Shown one piece after another: positions 45,027 to 56,364 of a DNA stretch of 64,000 nucleotides. The translations under genes were made by a program, and so were the position numbers. This DNA is from Cunninghamia lanceolata (taxonomy: Eukaryota > Streptophyta > Pinopsida > Cupressales > Cupressaceae). The stretch spans positions 4,526,001-4,590,000 of the forward strand of contig BSBN01001687.1 of assembly GCA_027924645.1 (NCBI GenBank), in the 5' to 3' direction. Below the pieces are notes generated by a model. That model had not been told where the DNA came from. It did not search any database and saw nothing but the letters and a program-made list of their open reading frames with translations. Positions within the stretch are counted from its first letter, which is position 1. Every line of letters begins with the position of its first letter.

Positions 45027-48000
45027 AAGTATATCTGCAAAAGTGGTTTTCAACTGGACAAATTCTATTGCCCAACTCTGCTTCATCCTGTCCAAAATTG
45101 ATATGTGACCACTTAACAAAAATGCAAAGGCTTCTGCCCTCTTTAAGTCTATTGGATCATTGGTCTAGGGTATAGTCTGAGCATCAGTTAGGGATTCATG
45201 CATTGCCTCTAACTTAGGGATAATTATCCCTCTTAGTTCACTCATTGTGCTTATTCTATTTTTCTTCTCCTTCTCAAGCCTCTTTATCTCATTTAGAGTG
45301 GCAATAGTCTGGCACTCTTAACTCATTATGGATGAGGTGAGAGGATCAAAACTCTGGGATAAACTTGATAGTTTGTCCTCTTGTTCTTCCACCTTCTTGG
45401 GAATGTCTGCTGTCACTATGGACCAGGGTAAACAAAATTTGTATAATTCTCTGCCATCTTTAAGAACATTTTCTAGGCTCTTTATTCCAATATTTAGATT
45501 TCTCCTATCATTTTCGATAAGCCCCTAAACTTCAGAGAATCTCTTACCCAAAAACTATTTCCAGACTTTCTCTTCTGTTGATTTCTGCAAAGAATCAAAA
45601 TGTGTGCTAACAGAATTAACAAGAGGTTTTAGATTACCGGATGAGGAGGCTGAAAGATCCTTTTGGAAGGATGGCATGATTTTTGCTAGCACACTGGATG
45701 CAATCTCTATTAGCTCACAGTCTTCCATGTGAGACTTCAGAAGCTTTTCTTTTGCTTTAGCTTGAGCAAAAGATGCTACCTTCATTGTCTGGACCAGGGA
45801 GAGGGAGTCAAAATTGAGAGGTCCATGAAATAGTTCTGGTTCATCTATCTCCATTAATTCCTTGGTCAAGAAATTCTTCACTACTTCTGTAGTATCTCTT
45901 GCCAAAGACTTCTTTCCTTTTGCAGCCTCAGAGCTGTCATCAGAGATCTTCTCTGTTAGTTCTTCTTCTCTTCCCTTTTTCTCCTCTTCTTGACTTGCTT
46001 TCTCCTCTTTTCTTGCTTCTCCTTCAGTTCCAGAGTCTACTGGGGGATCCAGAAGAGAGATGTTTACTTCTTCATGGACTTCCTCTTCTAGAACAGAGGA
46101 ATCCAAGTCCTTAGTCTTCTCCTCACCTATCTCCTTTGACTCTTCTGCAATTTTCTCAGTAGAATCTTCCTTTGATGCACTTGATCCTTCGACATCCATG
46201 GCAAAAGGTTCATCACTTATGTCCTCTATAATAGGAATATTGAATCTTTTATATGCATTCCGGAGGATGTCTTCAGTCTCTTTTGCCACCTGATCAGTCT
46301 TTCCGAACATAAGTTTGTTCATTCTGGCTTTGCTCCGAAACTCATCCTTGCAATCCTTGAAGATCATGTTCATTTGTTTTGGAGTGATGGAAGGATATAG
46401 TTGAATAGCTATCTGTTCCCAGATCTCCATATCCTTTTCCTTGGCATTGTCTTTTCTGAGTTCAAGTACTTTCTCTAAACTCTTGGGGATTAGAGAGATG
46501 ATTTCAATGAATGCTTTATTATAGATATTCAAGTACTTGACTGTGGCTTCCTCTAATATTCTTTTGTCAGTGTCACTATACTCATCATAGAATTTTGTCA
46601 TTGATGGTAGATTCCCATCCATAGTAACTGCCTTGATGACATCATCAATGGAGAGAGTAGGCCTTTCAACAAATTCTTCTGTCTCTTCTTCTTTGTTTGC
46701 ACCGGTAGAGGATTCACCTGATGATTTTTTCTTCTTCCTCATTTTCTTAATCTCCTCATTAGTCTATGTTTCTTCATCATCCTTTTGGCTTGTGTATGAC
46801 CTTGTGGCCTTTGTCTTTGTTCTCTTCTCTCCCTTTCCGGATGTCTTAGCTTCCAGTTTTGATGCTTTTTGGCTCTTAGAGGTGGTAGGTGCAGAGATTT
46901 TGGAGGATCTGGTCCGGGAGGGGACTTGCACCGGATCACTTTCTTTTTCTGCTTCTTGTCTCTCTTTCTCTATTCTTTCTATTTTCTCTCTGTTAGCATC
47001 AACTGCCTCCTTTGATATCCCATATCTCTTGGCCACTTCTTCTACTTCCCTTCTCACATTTCTTTTCATCTCTAGTTATTTTTGTTCAACATGAATTTTC
47101 ACACTCAATTCTTGAAAGGTTCCAAACCTTTCTACCTTAGGGTCCTTAAGTTGACTTAGTAGGTGTTGGACATGCAGTTCCAGAATTCTCTCATCCACCT
47201 CATAGCCCATTGGCATAATCTAGACTATTCTGGGCTCTACTGCCTCCATTAGGCATTGATCAGTGTCCACCATAAAACACACTGTATCTTTATATTTTTC
47301 AACTAATGTCTAAGGAATTCTTTCTCTAGCCTGCATCATACCTTGGAAATTCTTGAAATATCCCCAGAGAGCTATGCTTTGAGCCTTGGCATCACCAAGC
47401 CCATACATATAATCTCTAATTTGTATGGAAACCGGTCTGTCATTTTGCCATATCCAACCACTGGATCTGGGTAGCTCATTCATATAGTAAAAGAATAGAC
47501 ATAGTATCAAGCCACCGTACTTAAGGAATTCTTCTTATCCTTCTTTATTTTCTTCAAGTTCTCTAATAGTTGGTTCAGGAGAGGCTCACAAAGATCATAA
47601 TCAACATTTTCCCTTAGCATCTGATATGCAGTGTATATTGCTGTTCTGGATATAGAATTCTCCCTGCTAGAGTGATATATTTTATAATCGATTATCATAG
47701 AAGCAAATTTGATATCTGGATCTGTGATACCCTCTACTGTCATTGCTCTCTTGTCAAATTTTGATCCGGTAGCCTCACTTACAGTTTGGTTCTTGACTGA
47801 TTTGAGAGCAGGCAACCCACTAGATGAGTGCAACTTGGTTACCGCCCTAATGGCATCTTTTGTGATCTTAAATGGCATCATTAACCACATGAGGTTGTCA
47901 TGCATTCTGCTCAAAACATACCAAACCCATTCATCCTCTGCAAAATAGGGGAAATGGATGCAATGCCCAAAATGTTTATCCCGAATGGCCTTGTATTGGG

Positions 48001-48235
48001 GTTTAAGTTCAAATGTTTCATCTATTAATTCATTGTGATAGATATCCATCAGCTTGGATTCCCCAAATTCCTTAATGTTGGTGTGAATGTATACCCTAAC
48101 ATCTTCTACGTATAGAACCCCATGTGGAATGCTAGAGAATGTGCCTAGGGGATCAACTTCTAGGGATTTGTAAGGATGTTTCTTGAACTTAGGGTGTGGC
48201 CTATCAATGATCTTAACAACATTTGGAGTAGCCAT
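45027..48235 (-). pseudogene. Long accessory ORF of unknown function in the non-autonomous element
   Basis: Starts at Met 48235 and can be followed for about 1,060 codons. One frameshift near 47520 joins 48235-47525 to a single continuous frame that runs to about 45027. Stops inside that frame (near 47310, 47070, 46743, 45555, 45530, 45320, 45170) mostly fit Gln-to-stop changes. The N-terminal 320 residues look globular, with YFAEDEWVWYVLSRMHDN, MIIDYKIYHSSRENSISR and NELPRSSGWIWQND. The middle is highly charged, Lys/Glu/Ser-rich (46740-45900), with several probable coiled coils; the end is helical. No protease, polymerase, integrase or envelope motif is visible, and no transmembrane segment stands out. 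It occupies the place of pol between gag and 3' LTR, in sense orientation. Family unknown to me. Confidence 0.7.
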
Positions 48236-48968
48236 CTTGCAAAAGATTCAGAGAGAGATATTCAAGAACGAAAATACCTTTTTATGCTTTTAGGGTTCAC
48301 GATATGAGCCAAAGAGATCGCTGGTTGAGTTAGATTTTGTGATTGATCTTTGAGAGGGTTGAAGCAAACTTGTTTGCAGGGCCTTTTCTTTCTTCTTCTC
48401 GAGTGCAAATGTGCAAATGATGAGTAGATGAACCCTTATATCTCTGCACAAACCCTAATTTCTTATTGCAATAAATGCACAACTTAAGTCATTCCAGTTG
48501 CCTTGTTCTCCTTGTTCTGAGAGAGATCTTTTTGGATCACTGAGATGCACTTAGAATGATAACTTACAATGTATCCCCTTTCTCCAATCATTCCATCTAA
48601 CCACAGATCCAAATATTTCAATTTTGAATCATATCTGATCTAACTATGAAAGTCCTGCTTTTGCCGGATGACTGTCAAACCGGATTAATCTTGGATGATT
48701 AACCTTTTCAAACTCCTTGCGGATCTTTTATATTTTTACCAAGGGTTATTTAGATGTTTCTCTGAGAGGCCTTTTAATCCACAACTTTCCATGTGCCAAT
48801 TTCAGGCACCAATTGATTGGTTGGGGGAAATTGTTTTCTTTTGTGACTCCCCTTGAGCCAGAACTCATCTATTTAGTTTTCGAAAGGAATATTAGCACCA
48901 AATTCTGGTGCGGATCCATCCCCAACATTTTCTGTACTTCTCTTCACCCAAATCTTGTTCATTTCCCT
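48236..48968. other. Spacer between accessory ORF and gag
   Basis: No supported gene; a 135-codon plus ORF (48717-49124) overlaps the gag antisense and has no motif. Confidence 0.45.
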
Positions 48969-49988
48969 TTAAATTTCATCCACATTCACTTTTCCTTTTC
49001 CTTTTTCTTGATTTTGGTTATGATGCACCGAACCCTTTTTGTCCTGATTCTTACTTCTACAGAATTTGGTAATATGACAGGATCTATTGCAATTGTAGCA
49101 AACAACATTTCTTTGTATATTTGACTGGTATCCTCTTGATCTACATTGATTAGCCATATGTCCCATTCTATTGCATGCAAAGCATCTACCATTGAATGAA
49201 TTATTTATTTGTACATTTCTACATTCATGAGATTTGTGACCATACCTTTTGTAGTTAAAACACTATCTGGAGAAGGATGAGTTAGTCTGATTCATTCTTC
49301 TTTTGCACTGATTTGATTTATGACCGAAGTTATTGCAATTGTAGCAGTATCCATTGAAGGATGGATATCATTAAGCATTTGGTTGCCTTACTAGAGGTCT
49401 TCTAGGCCTGTTCCTTGGATTTCCTAATCTAGAGTTCTTCTGACCGGATCCGAAGCTTTCACCTTTCTCAAATCCCAAGCCATGCTTATCATCTACCCTC
49501 TTTTGGCTTTCAAGAAGAACTTCAAGTTGAGTAGAGCTTATCTTAAATTTCTCTTTGTATTCATTTGTTGTTTGAAGATCCCTTTTAAGAGTGTCTATCT
49601 GATTCTCAAGTTGTTCTTCATTATCTCTAGCTTCTTCAAGATCAAATTCCAGATGCCTGATTATTCTATCCATTTTGTGGTAGTCTTCTGACTTCTCCTT
49701 GAGAGATTGTTTTAGATTATCTTCAATTTTTCTTTTCTCTTCAATTTCTTAGGTGAATTTCATAACCCTTGATTCCATTTCATGTCTTACCATAATGACC
49801 TCTTTTGATAGCTTCTCACATAACTTGTTTTTCTCATTTAGATCTTCATTAGTATCATTAGCTTCACTTTGACTTGCTAATTGTTGAAGCAGTTCCTTTC
49901 TCTTTTTCACAGAGATAATCAATTTTTCTTTTAGTTCATTTATGAAATCATTAGCTTGTTTGAGTCTTTCCCTCAGGTTATTGACTTC
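48969..49988 (-). pseudogene. gag of the non-autonomous element, main part (four zinc knuckles)
   Basis: 340 codons in the same frame as 56299-56234, from which it is separated by the nested copia. The first two thirds are coiled coil (NLRERLKQANDFINELKEK, EARDNEEQLENQIDTLKRDL). Then comes LGFEKGES and a basic stretch, followed by four CCHC-type units: CYNCNNFGHKSNQC, CFNYKRYGHKSHEC, CFACNRMGHMANQC and CYNCNRSCHITKFC (about 49350-49040). The second unit has Tyr for its second Cys. There are four internal stops (near 49740, two adjacent at 49367-49372, and 49265). Gag of this type binds and packages RNA. The N-terminal capsid-like UBN2 part of usual copia gag is missing. Confidence 0.82.
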
Positions 49989-49993
49989 AGAGT

Positions 49994-51035
49994 TGTAAGG
50001 AAAGCAAAAGGTGCAGAATACAGCTTCCCTAATGTTAGTTCAAAGGGGATAATGCAAGCAGGTAACTTTCAATTCAATACACAGATGAATACATCATAAC
50101 AAAAATAGAATACTCAAACAAGATACAGAGTATGACACCAGATTTACGTGGAAAAACTCTTTCGAGTAAAAAAACCCACCACCACAAGAGAGAATATCTT
50201 TATTACAGCAAACTGAAAGATTACAATAAAGATCCCAGCTCAATTTTTTTTTCTCAGGTAAAGATCCTATATCAATTATACAAAAGCCGTTTATTCCATC
50301 TACACATCTACAGAATAAATTGTATAATTCAAATAGTATCATCATCCACCAACGACACCTGCAGACCTGTATTTCTATTTTTAGTCATCAAGAGCAAAAC
50401 CATTCATATTTTTCCCTAACTGTTCGATCTAACTTCCCAAGCGTCGCTGCCTACCAACCGTCACAACTATTCACATTCTCATGAGGTCATTAATCCCACA
50501 TGCACCAGGTCGCATATACTATTCCAGTTTATAACCACAAACGATCACTATGACTATTGTTGGCAATTTTGTTGCCGACGATGACAGTCAAAGACTCATC
50601 GGGATAACCTTCACCATCGGCGAATTGCTCAACACTTACTCCGACGGATCCTTGTCCCACTGACACCAACACAATGTCTTCATCAGAGTGACCTCTGTCC
50701 ATCAGCCCGAAGACTTTAAGCTGCACCGATAGAAGTTCTTACGCCGATAGACACATGTCATCGATGAAACATCGCACATTGGTCAATGATTTTGAACTCC
50801 CACCGATAGCGGTTCTCACACCGATGTCAAACACCATCAGGATGAAGGGTAGCATCAGAGGAACTTTAGAATGCTGAGCCGACAATAGTTCTCACACCGA
50901 TGTATCCATATTGGTGAAACCTTGCATATCACCCAACGCCTTCTCACTCCCGCTGATAGTGTTCTGTCAACTCGATGAAGAACATTTGAATATATATGAG
51001 GTTCCAAACAATAATATGAGACATTAATCTCTTCA
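49994..51035 (-). repeat. 3' LTR of the nested copia
   Basis: TGTAAGGAAAGC...ATTAATCTCTTCA, 1,042 bp, paired with 55192-56233. The part at 50703-50965 contains several degenerate copies of a ccgatag..gttctcacaccgatg unit. Confidence 0.95.
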
Positions 51036-51084
51036 ATCTCTGACTTGTCGAAGATATTACTGCTACCTCTTAGGTCTCAATCGA

Positions 51085-52640
51085 TTATTGAGTATTATGG
51101 GCCCGAAGACCCATTGCATCTGAACACCATTTGAACTTGGCCATCCTTACTAGTTTAGTTAAGGCATCAACAACATTTTCCAAAGTGTCAATCTTTTCCA
51201 GCTTCACCTTCCTGTCTTCCACCATATCACGAACAAAGTGATATTGGACATCAATATGTTTTGTCCTAGCATGAAAAGTAGGGTTCTTCGCCAAACATAT
51301 AGCACTTTGACTGTCACAGTGTATTTGTATCTGCCCTGCATCAAAGCCAACATCAGAACACAACCTTTTCAACCAAACAGCTTCTTGGCATGCCCGAGTA
51401 GCTTCCGTGTAGTCTGCCTCTATTGTGGACAAAGCGACTATAGCCTGTCGCTTACTTATCCAACTGATGGCACCACCATTTAACATGAATACATATCCAC
51501 TGGTGTATCTTCTACTATCAATATCCCCTGCCCAATCAGAATCCACATATCCCTGAATGCTAATAGATCTCTGTGATCCAACTGAGTTTCCATGAGAGAA
51601 AATAGCATTCTTAGAAGTTCCCTTCAAATACCTAATAACTCTTTTCACAACATCCCAATGTGATCTGCCTGGATTCACCATAAACTGGCTCAAAACTCCC
51701 ACTGCTTGGGCAATGTCTGGTCTGGTATAGACCATTGCGTACATTAAACTGCCAACAGCACTTGCATAAGGCACTCTTTTCATGTCGCTAGATTCATTCA
51801 AAGATTCTGGACAATCTTCAATAGATAATTTCGTTCCCTGCAAAACTGGAACAACTAACTGTTTAGAATCAAGCATATGAAACTTATCAAGAACATTGGT
51901 AATATACTTGCTCTGGCTGAGCCAAATCTTTCTCTTAGACCCATCCCTTTTAATTTCCATTCCCAAAATGTACTTCGCTGCCCCAAGATTCTTCATTTCA
52001 AATTTCAAGGACAACTGAGATTTTAATTCTGAGATCATTCCCTTACCATTGCTAATGAACAACATGTCATCCACATACTGTGCAATTATAAAAATCTAAT
52101 CACCTTCAGTTTTATAATAGACACAATGATCAGACTTAGATCTCACATACCCCAAGGATAACACATATGTATCAAACTTTTGATACCACATTCTGGGAGA
52201 TTGCTTCAAACCATAAAGAGACTTTTTAAGTTTACATACCAGATGTTCTTTACCTTTTACCACAAAATGCTCTGGCTGGGACATATAAATTTCTTCTTCA
52301 AGGTCCCCATGAAGAAATGCTGTTGTCACATCCATCTGCTCAATTTCAAAGTCATATGCTGTTGCAAGTGACAACAGAAATCTAATGGATGTCAGCTTAG
52401 CTACAGGGGAAAAGATTTCTCCATAATCAATACCTTCCTTTTTGGAATACCCCTTAGCAACCAGTCTTGCCTTGTACTTATCAACACTGCCATCTGGACC
52501 ATATTTCTTTTTAAATACCCACTTACAGCCCACAGGTTTTCTACCTTTAGGCAAGGGCACCAAATCCCAGGTTCCATTTTTTCCAATGATGACATTTCAT
52601 TATCCATGGCTTCCAACCAAGAATCTGAATCAAATAAACT
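51085..52640 (-). pseudogene. Reverse transcriptase and RNase H of the nested copia
   Basis: The frame 52563-52096 gives VPLPKGRKPVGCKWVFKKK, YKARLVAKGYSKKEGIDY, FSPVAKLTSIRFLLSLA, EQMDVTTAFLHGDLEEEIY and CKLKKSLYGLKQSPRMWY. A TAG at about 52095 (Gln in relatives) separates it from AQYVDDMLFISN, with the catalytic Asp pair, near 52080. The frame continues without a break to 51085: KYILGMEIKRD, VGSLMYAMVYTRPDIAQA, YVDSDWAGDIDSRRYTSG (RNase H), CDSQSAICLAKNPTFHARTK and a normal C-terminus. A frameshift near 52570 joins it to the upstream frame. Confidence 0.94.
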
Positions 52641-54245
52641 AATAGCTTCTTTCACAGTCCTAGGTTCATCAGTATCAGTAAGTAAAGCATAGGCACAACT
52701 TGAATCAAGTACTAAAAATCCATACCTATCTGGTTGTCTCCTTTCACGTGTAGACTGCCTCAATGGTTGAGGTGTAGGTTCAGGTTCTTGCTCTGGATCT
52801 GAATCTTCAGAGCTACTTGAACTCACATCTGAACCATCTACACTTGATGTTTGTTGTTCCTCTTTTACAGGGGTCAAAGGAATATTAACAACATTCTTTT
52901 CTTTCTTTTCTTCTGTCTTCTCTGAATGAGAAATACTAACCAAAGGATTCAGCTCTCTGAAAATTACATTCCTGCTGTAAATTACTTTTTCAGTTTCAGG
53001 ATTCTAAAACTTGTACCCCTTAACACCAACTCCATAGCCAATAAAGATACATTTGACTGCCTTGTTATCTAACTTAGATCTTTTTACCTCAGGAATATGA
53101 GCATATGCCTCACAGCCGAAGACACGAAGATGTCTTAGAGAGGGCTTCTTACCAGACCATGCTTCCATAGGCATTTTATCAACCAATGCTGAAGTAGGAG
53201 AACGGTTTAGCAAGTAACAAGTTGTAGCAACTGCCTCAGCCTAGAACCTTTGTTCAAGACCAGCATAACTTAACATACTTCTTGCTTTCTCCATCAATGA
53301 TTGATTTGACCTTTCAGCAACTCCATTTTGCTGTGGAGTATAAGGTGTAGTTTTATGCCTTTTAATTCCATGATCTACACAATACTTATCAAAATCCGCA
53401 TTGCAGTATTCACCACCGTTATCTGTTCTCAAGCATTTTATTTTTCTACCAGTCTAGTTTTCCACAAGAGTTTTGAATTCTTTAAACCAACTGAACACTT
53501 CTGATTTATTTTTCAAAAAATATACAAATGCCCTCCTTGAATAATCATCAATGAACGATACATAGTATCTTGATTTAGATAAAGATGGAACATCAACTGG
53601 ACCAAAAACATTAGAATGTACATAGTCCAGGACATTAGAAGATTTATGAGAACTTGAGTAGAAAGAAACACGGTTCTATTTTCCATATATACAATGTTCG
53701 CAGGAATTGAACTCTAGATTACAATCAATCAACCCATCTACTAGAGTTTTATTTTTCAAAGTTTTTAAACCTTTTTCACCTATGTGACCAAGTCTATGAT
53801 GCCAGAGCATTGTTTTCTCTGCAGGAAGTTTAACTTCCATAGAATTTGCATCATGTGTTACAATAGTAGCTTTTTCAAATTTTACAGAGACACTATTACA
53901 GCACACTGGTTTAGCATCTAACCTATACAGAGTTCCAATGCGTTCATCCTTTGCCAGTACTATAGAACCTCTAGTCATTTTACAGCCACCATTCACAAAA
54001 GTAACTTGTACTCCAACATCATTAAGCTTACTAACCGAAAGTAAATTTTGAGCCAGACCTGGTATGTGTAGCACTCCATTCATTCCCTTTATTCTGCCAT
54101 CTGGGAAATGGATTCTAACTCGTCCTCGGCCAACAATCTCCAGTGTTGAATCACTTGCCAGGAACACCTTCCCACCAGCATACGGTTCATACTTTGTGAA
54201 CCACTCTCTGTGAGATGTCATATGAAACAATGCTCCTGAATCCAC
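52600..54245 (-). pseudogene. Protease and integrase of the nested copia
   Basis: Protease begins LVDSGALFHMTSHREWF near 54243, with DSGA in place of the common DSGAS. The pre-integrase zinc region follows with LWHHRLGHIGEKGLKTL and CEHCIYGK (to 53676). Integrase is recognisable as FIDDYSRRAFVYFLKNKSE, CLRTDNGGEY and TPQQNGVAERSNQSLMEKAR (53600-53290), then LLNRSPTSALVDKMPMEAW and the C-terminal FGCEAYAHIPEVKRSKLD (53213-53004). The catalytic Asp and Glu residues are present. Stops occur near 53675, 53455, 53242 and 53003, each one base from Gln or Trp. An acidic linker leads to reverse transcriptase. Confidence 0.92.
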
Positions 54246-54248
54246 TAG

Positions 54249-55085
54249 TCACACATCTTCAGATGCAGGCGTTGCCAAAGAAACAATGAAGGCATCAGCA
54301 TCACTCTGTGATGACTTAGAGTCAGAGAAGTTCTTTTTCTTTTTCTCCTCTTTGTAGTCTTTATTGATGTGATCTATCTGCCCACAACTCCAGCAATTCA
54401 CCTTGGACTTCTTGCCGGGGGATTTTGATTTCCCCTCTGATTTGGACTTAGACTTCTTGTCCTTCTTCTTGCCTCTTTCCTTTGATCTACCTTGAACAGA
54501 CAGGGCCTCTTTGGCTGTTTCAGAAGATTTCCTCCGCATCTCTTCATATAATAATGAGGCAACAACTGCTTTAGTTGTAAACGTGGTTGTTGTACTTCCA
54601 ATAGCCATCACAAGTTGATCCCATGAGTCAGGTAAGGAACACAATAGAAGCATACAACGATCTTCCTCTTCTATTTTTACACCTACAGACGTCAACTGTG
54701 CAACAATCAGATTAAATGTGTTCAGATGGTCTGCTATAGATGCAACTTCATCCATCTTCAGAGAATACAACTTCTTTCTGAGGAATAGTTTATTCACCAA
54801 GGACTTGCCCTGGTAAATATCTCCCAACTTCTTCCACAAATCTTTGGCTGACTTCTCTTCATGGATGTTCAATAGAACATAATCTGCAAGACTTAATCTT
54901 ATCAGTCCTCTGGCTTTTCTGTCAGCTAGGTCCCAATCTTCTTGCTTCATGCTTACAGGTTTAACCCCAGACACAGCAATCCAAAGATCTTTGTCGACCA
55001 GCAAATCTTCAGCCTTAATCTTCCATAACTCAAAGTTTGTGCCATTGAACTTTTCAATGTCTATTTTTCCTAATGTACTTTGCAT
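54249..55085 (-). pseudogene. gag of the nested copia
   Basis: 278 codons, open from Met 55085: KIDIEKFNGTNFELWKIKAED (UBN2-type start), DLWKKLGDIYQGKSLVNKLF, LLCSLPDSWDQLVMAI, a Lys/Ser-rich basic stretch and the zinc knuckle CWSCGQIDHINKDY, whose last Cys is Tyr. A TGA at about 54247, TGG in relatives, ends the frame just before protease. In this family gag and pol normally form one polyprotein. It lies 90 bp from the primer-binding site, as expected. Confidence 0.93.
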
Positions 55086-55177
55086 TTTATTTAACAGAAT
55101 AGACCTCTACAAAACTCCCACTCCTAGAATTGACACAAAAAACCCAACCTACCAACAAGGATAACACAATGGGCTAG

Positions 55178-55189
55178 GCTCTGATACCA
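55178..55189 (-). other. Primer-binding site of the nested copia
   Basis: The minus strand reads TGGTATCAGAGC, complementary to the 3' end of initiator Met tRNA, two bases inside the 5' LTR. Confidence 0.95.
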
Positions 55190-55191
55190 CT

Positions 55192-56233
55192 TGTAAGGAA
55201 AGCAAAAGGTGCGGAATACAGCTTCCCTAATGTTAATTCAAAGGGGATAATGCAGATAGGTAACTTTCAATTCAATACACAAATGAATACATCAGAACAA
55301 AAATAGAATACTCAAACAAGATACAGAGTATGACACCAGATTTATGTGGGAAAACTCTTTCGAGTAAAAAAACCCACCACCACAAGAGAGACTATCTTTA
55401 TTACAGCAAACTGAAAGATTACAATAAAGATCCCAGCTCAATTTTTTTTTGCTCAGGTAACGATCCTATATCAATTATACAAAAGCCATTTATTCCATCT
55501 GCACATCTGCAAAATAAACTGTATAATTCAAATAGTATCATCATCCACCAACGACACCTGCAGACCTATATTTCTATTTTTAGTCATCAAGAGCAAAATC
55601 ATTCATATTTTTCCCTAACTGTTCGATCTAACTTCCCAAGCGTCGCTACCTACCAACCGTCGCAACTGTTCACATTCTCGTGAGATCATTAATCCCACAT
55701 GCACCAGGTCGCGTATACTATTCTAGTTTATAACCACAAACGATCACTATGACTATCATCGGCAATTTTGTTGCCGACGATGATAGTCAAAGACTCATCG
55801 GGATAACCTTCATCATCGGTGAACTACTCAACACTTACTCCGACGGATCCTTGTCCCACCAACGCCAACACAATGTCTTCATCGAAGTGACCTCTGTCCA
55901 TCGGCCGAAGACTTTAAGCTACGCCGATAGAAGTTCTTACGCTGATAGACACATGTCATTGATGAAACATCGCACATCGGTCAATGATTTTGAACTCCCA
56001 CCGATAGTGGTTCTCACACCGATGTCAAACACCATCAGGATGAAGGGTATCATCGGAGGAACTTCAAAATGCTGAGCTGACAATAGTTCTCACACTGATG
56101 TATCCATATATGTGAAACCTTGCATATCGCCCAACGCCTTCTCACTCCCGCCGATAGTGTTTTGTCAACTCGATGAAGAACATTTGAATATATATGAGGT
56201 TCCAAACAATAATATGAGACATTAATCTCTTCA
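55192..56233 (-). repeat. 5' LTR of the nested copia
   Basis: 1,042 bp, paired with 49994-51035. It includes an inverted repeat actatcatcggcaa...ttgccgacgatgatagt near 55750-55790. Confidence 0.95.
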
Positions 56234-56299
56234 AGAGTGAGATTGCTCAAGATCATTTAGGGCAAACTGAAGTTGTTCCCTCATACCATACATATCCAT
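56234..56299 (-). pseudogene. gag start of the non-autonomous element
   Basis: Twenty-two codons from Met 56299 (MDMYGMREQLQFALNDLEQ) ending at the nested insertion. The frame resumes at 49988 with EVNNLRERLKQAND, in perfect register after counting AGAGT once. The start lies about 50 bp from the primer-binding site, so this gag begins directly with coiled coil. Confidence 0.72.
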
Positions 56300-56350
56300 T
56301 GAGATTCCCAGATCTTCCTCGAGCTGTTAGGCTTTGTTTGGAGGAACTTA

Positions 56351-56362
56351 GCTATGATACCA
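56351..56362 (-). other. Primer-binding site of the non-autonomous element
   Basis: The minus strand reads TGGTATCATAGC, one base different from the initiator Met site, next to the 5' LTR at 56365. Confidence 0.85.
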
Positions 56363-56364
56363 AT

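Larger units (their letters stand above)
49994..56233 (-). mobile_element. Nested 6.2-kb Ty1/copia retrotransposon
   Basis: Bounded by a perfect target-site duplication AGAGT (49989-49993 and 56234-56238) and two LTRs of exactly 1,042 bp each, with about 45 differences by eye, mostly transitions. It has a perfect initiator-Met primer-binding site, gag, and the full copia order protease, integrase, reverse transcriptase, RNase H. It is the best preserved element in the window: about seven stops and one frameshift in the coding part. Its removal restores the reading frame of the gag it landed in. General similarity is to Tnt1/Tork-type copia elements. Confidence 0.96.

Noticed and set aside
46633..47094. 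153-codon plus-strand ORF, Ser/Phe-rich
   Set aside because: Shadow of the Lys/Glu/Ser-rich accessory frame on the minus strand.
48717..49124. 135-codon plus ORF between accessory frame and gag
   Set aside because: Overlaps the zinc-knuckle gag antisense and has no motif.
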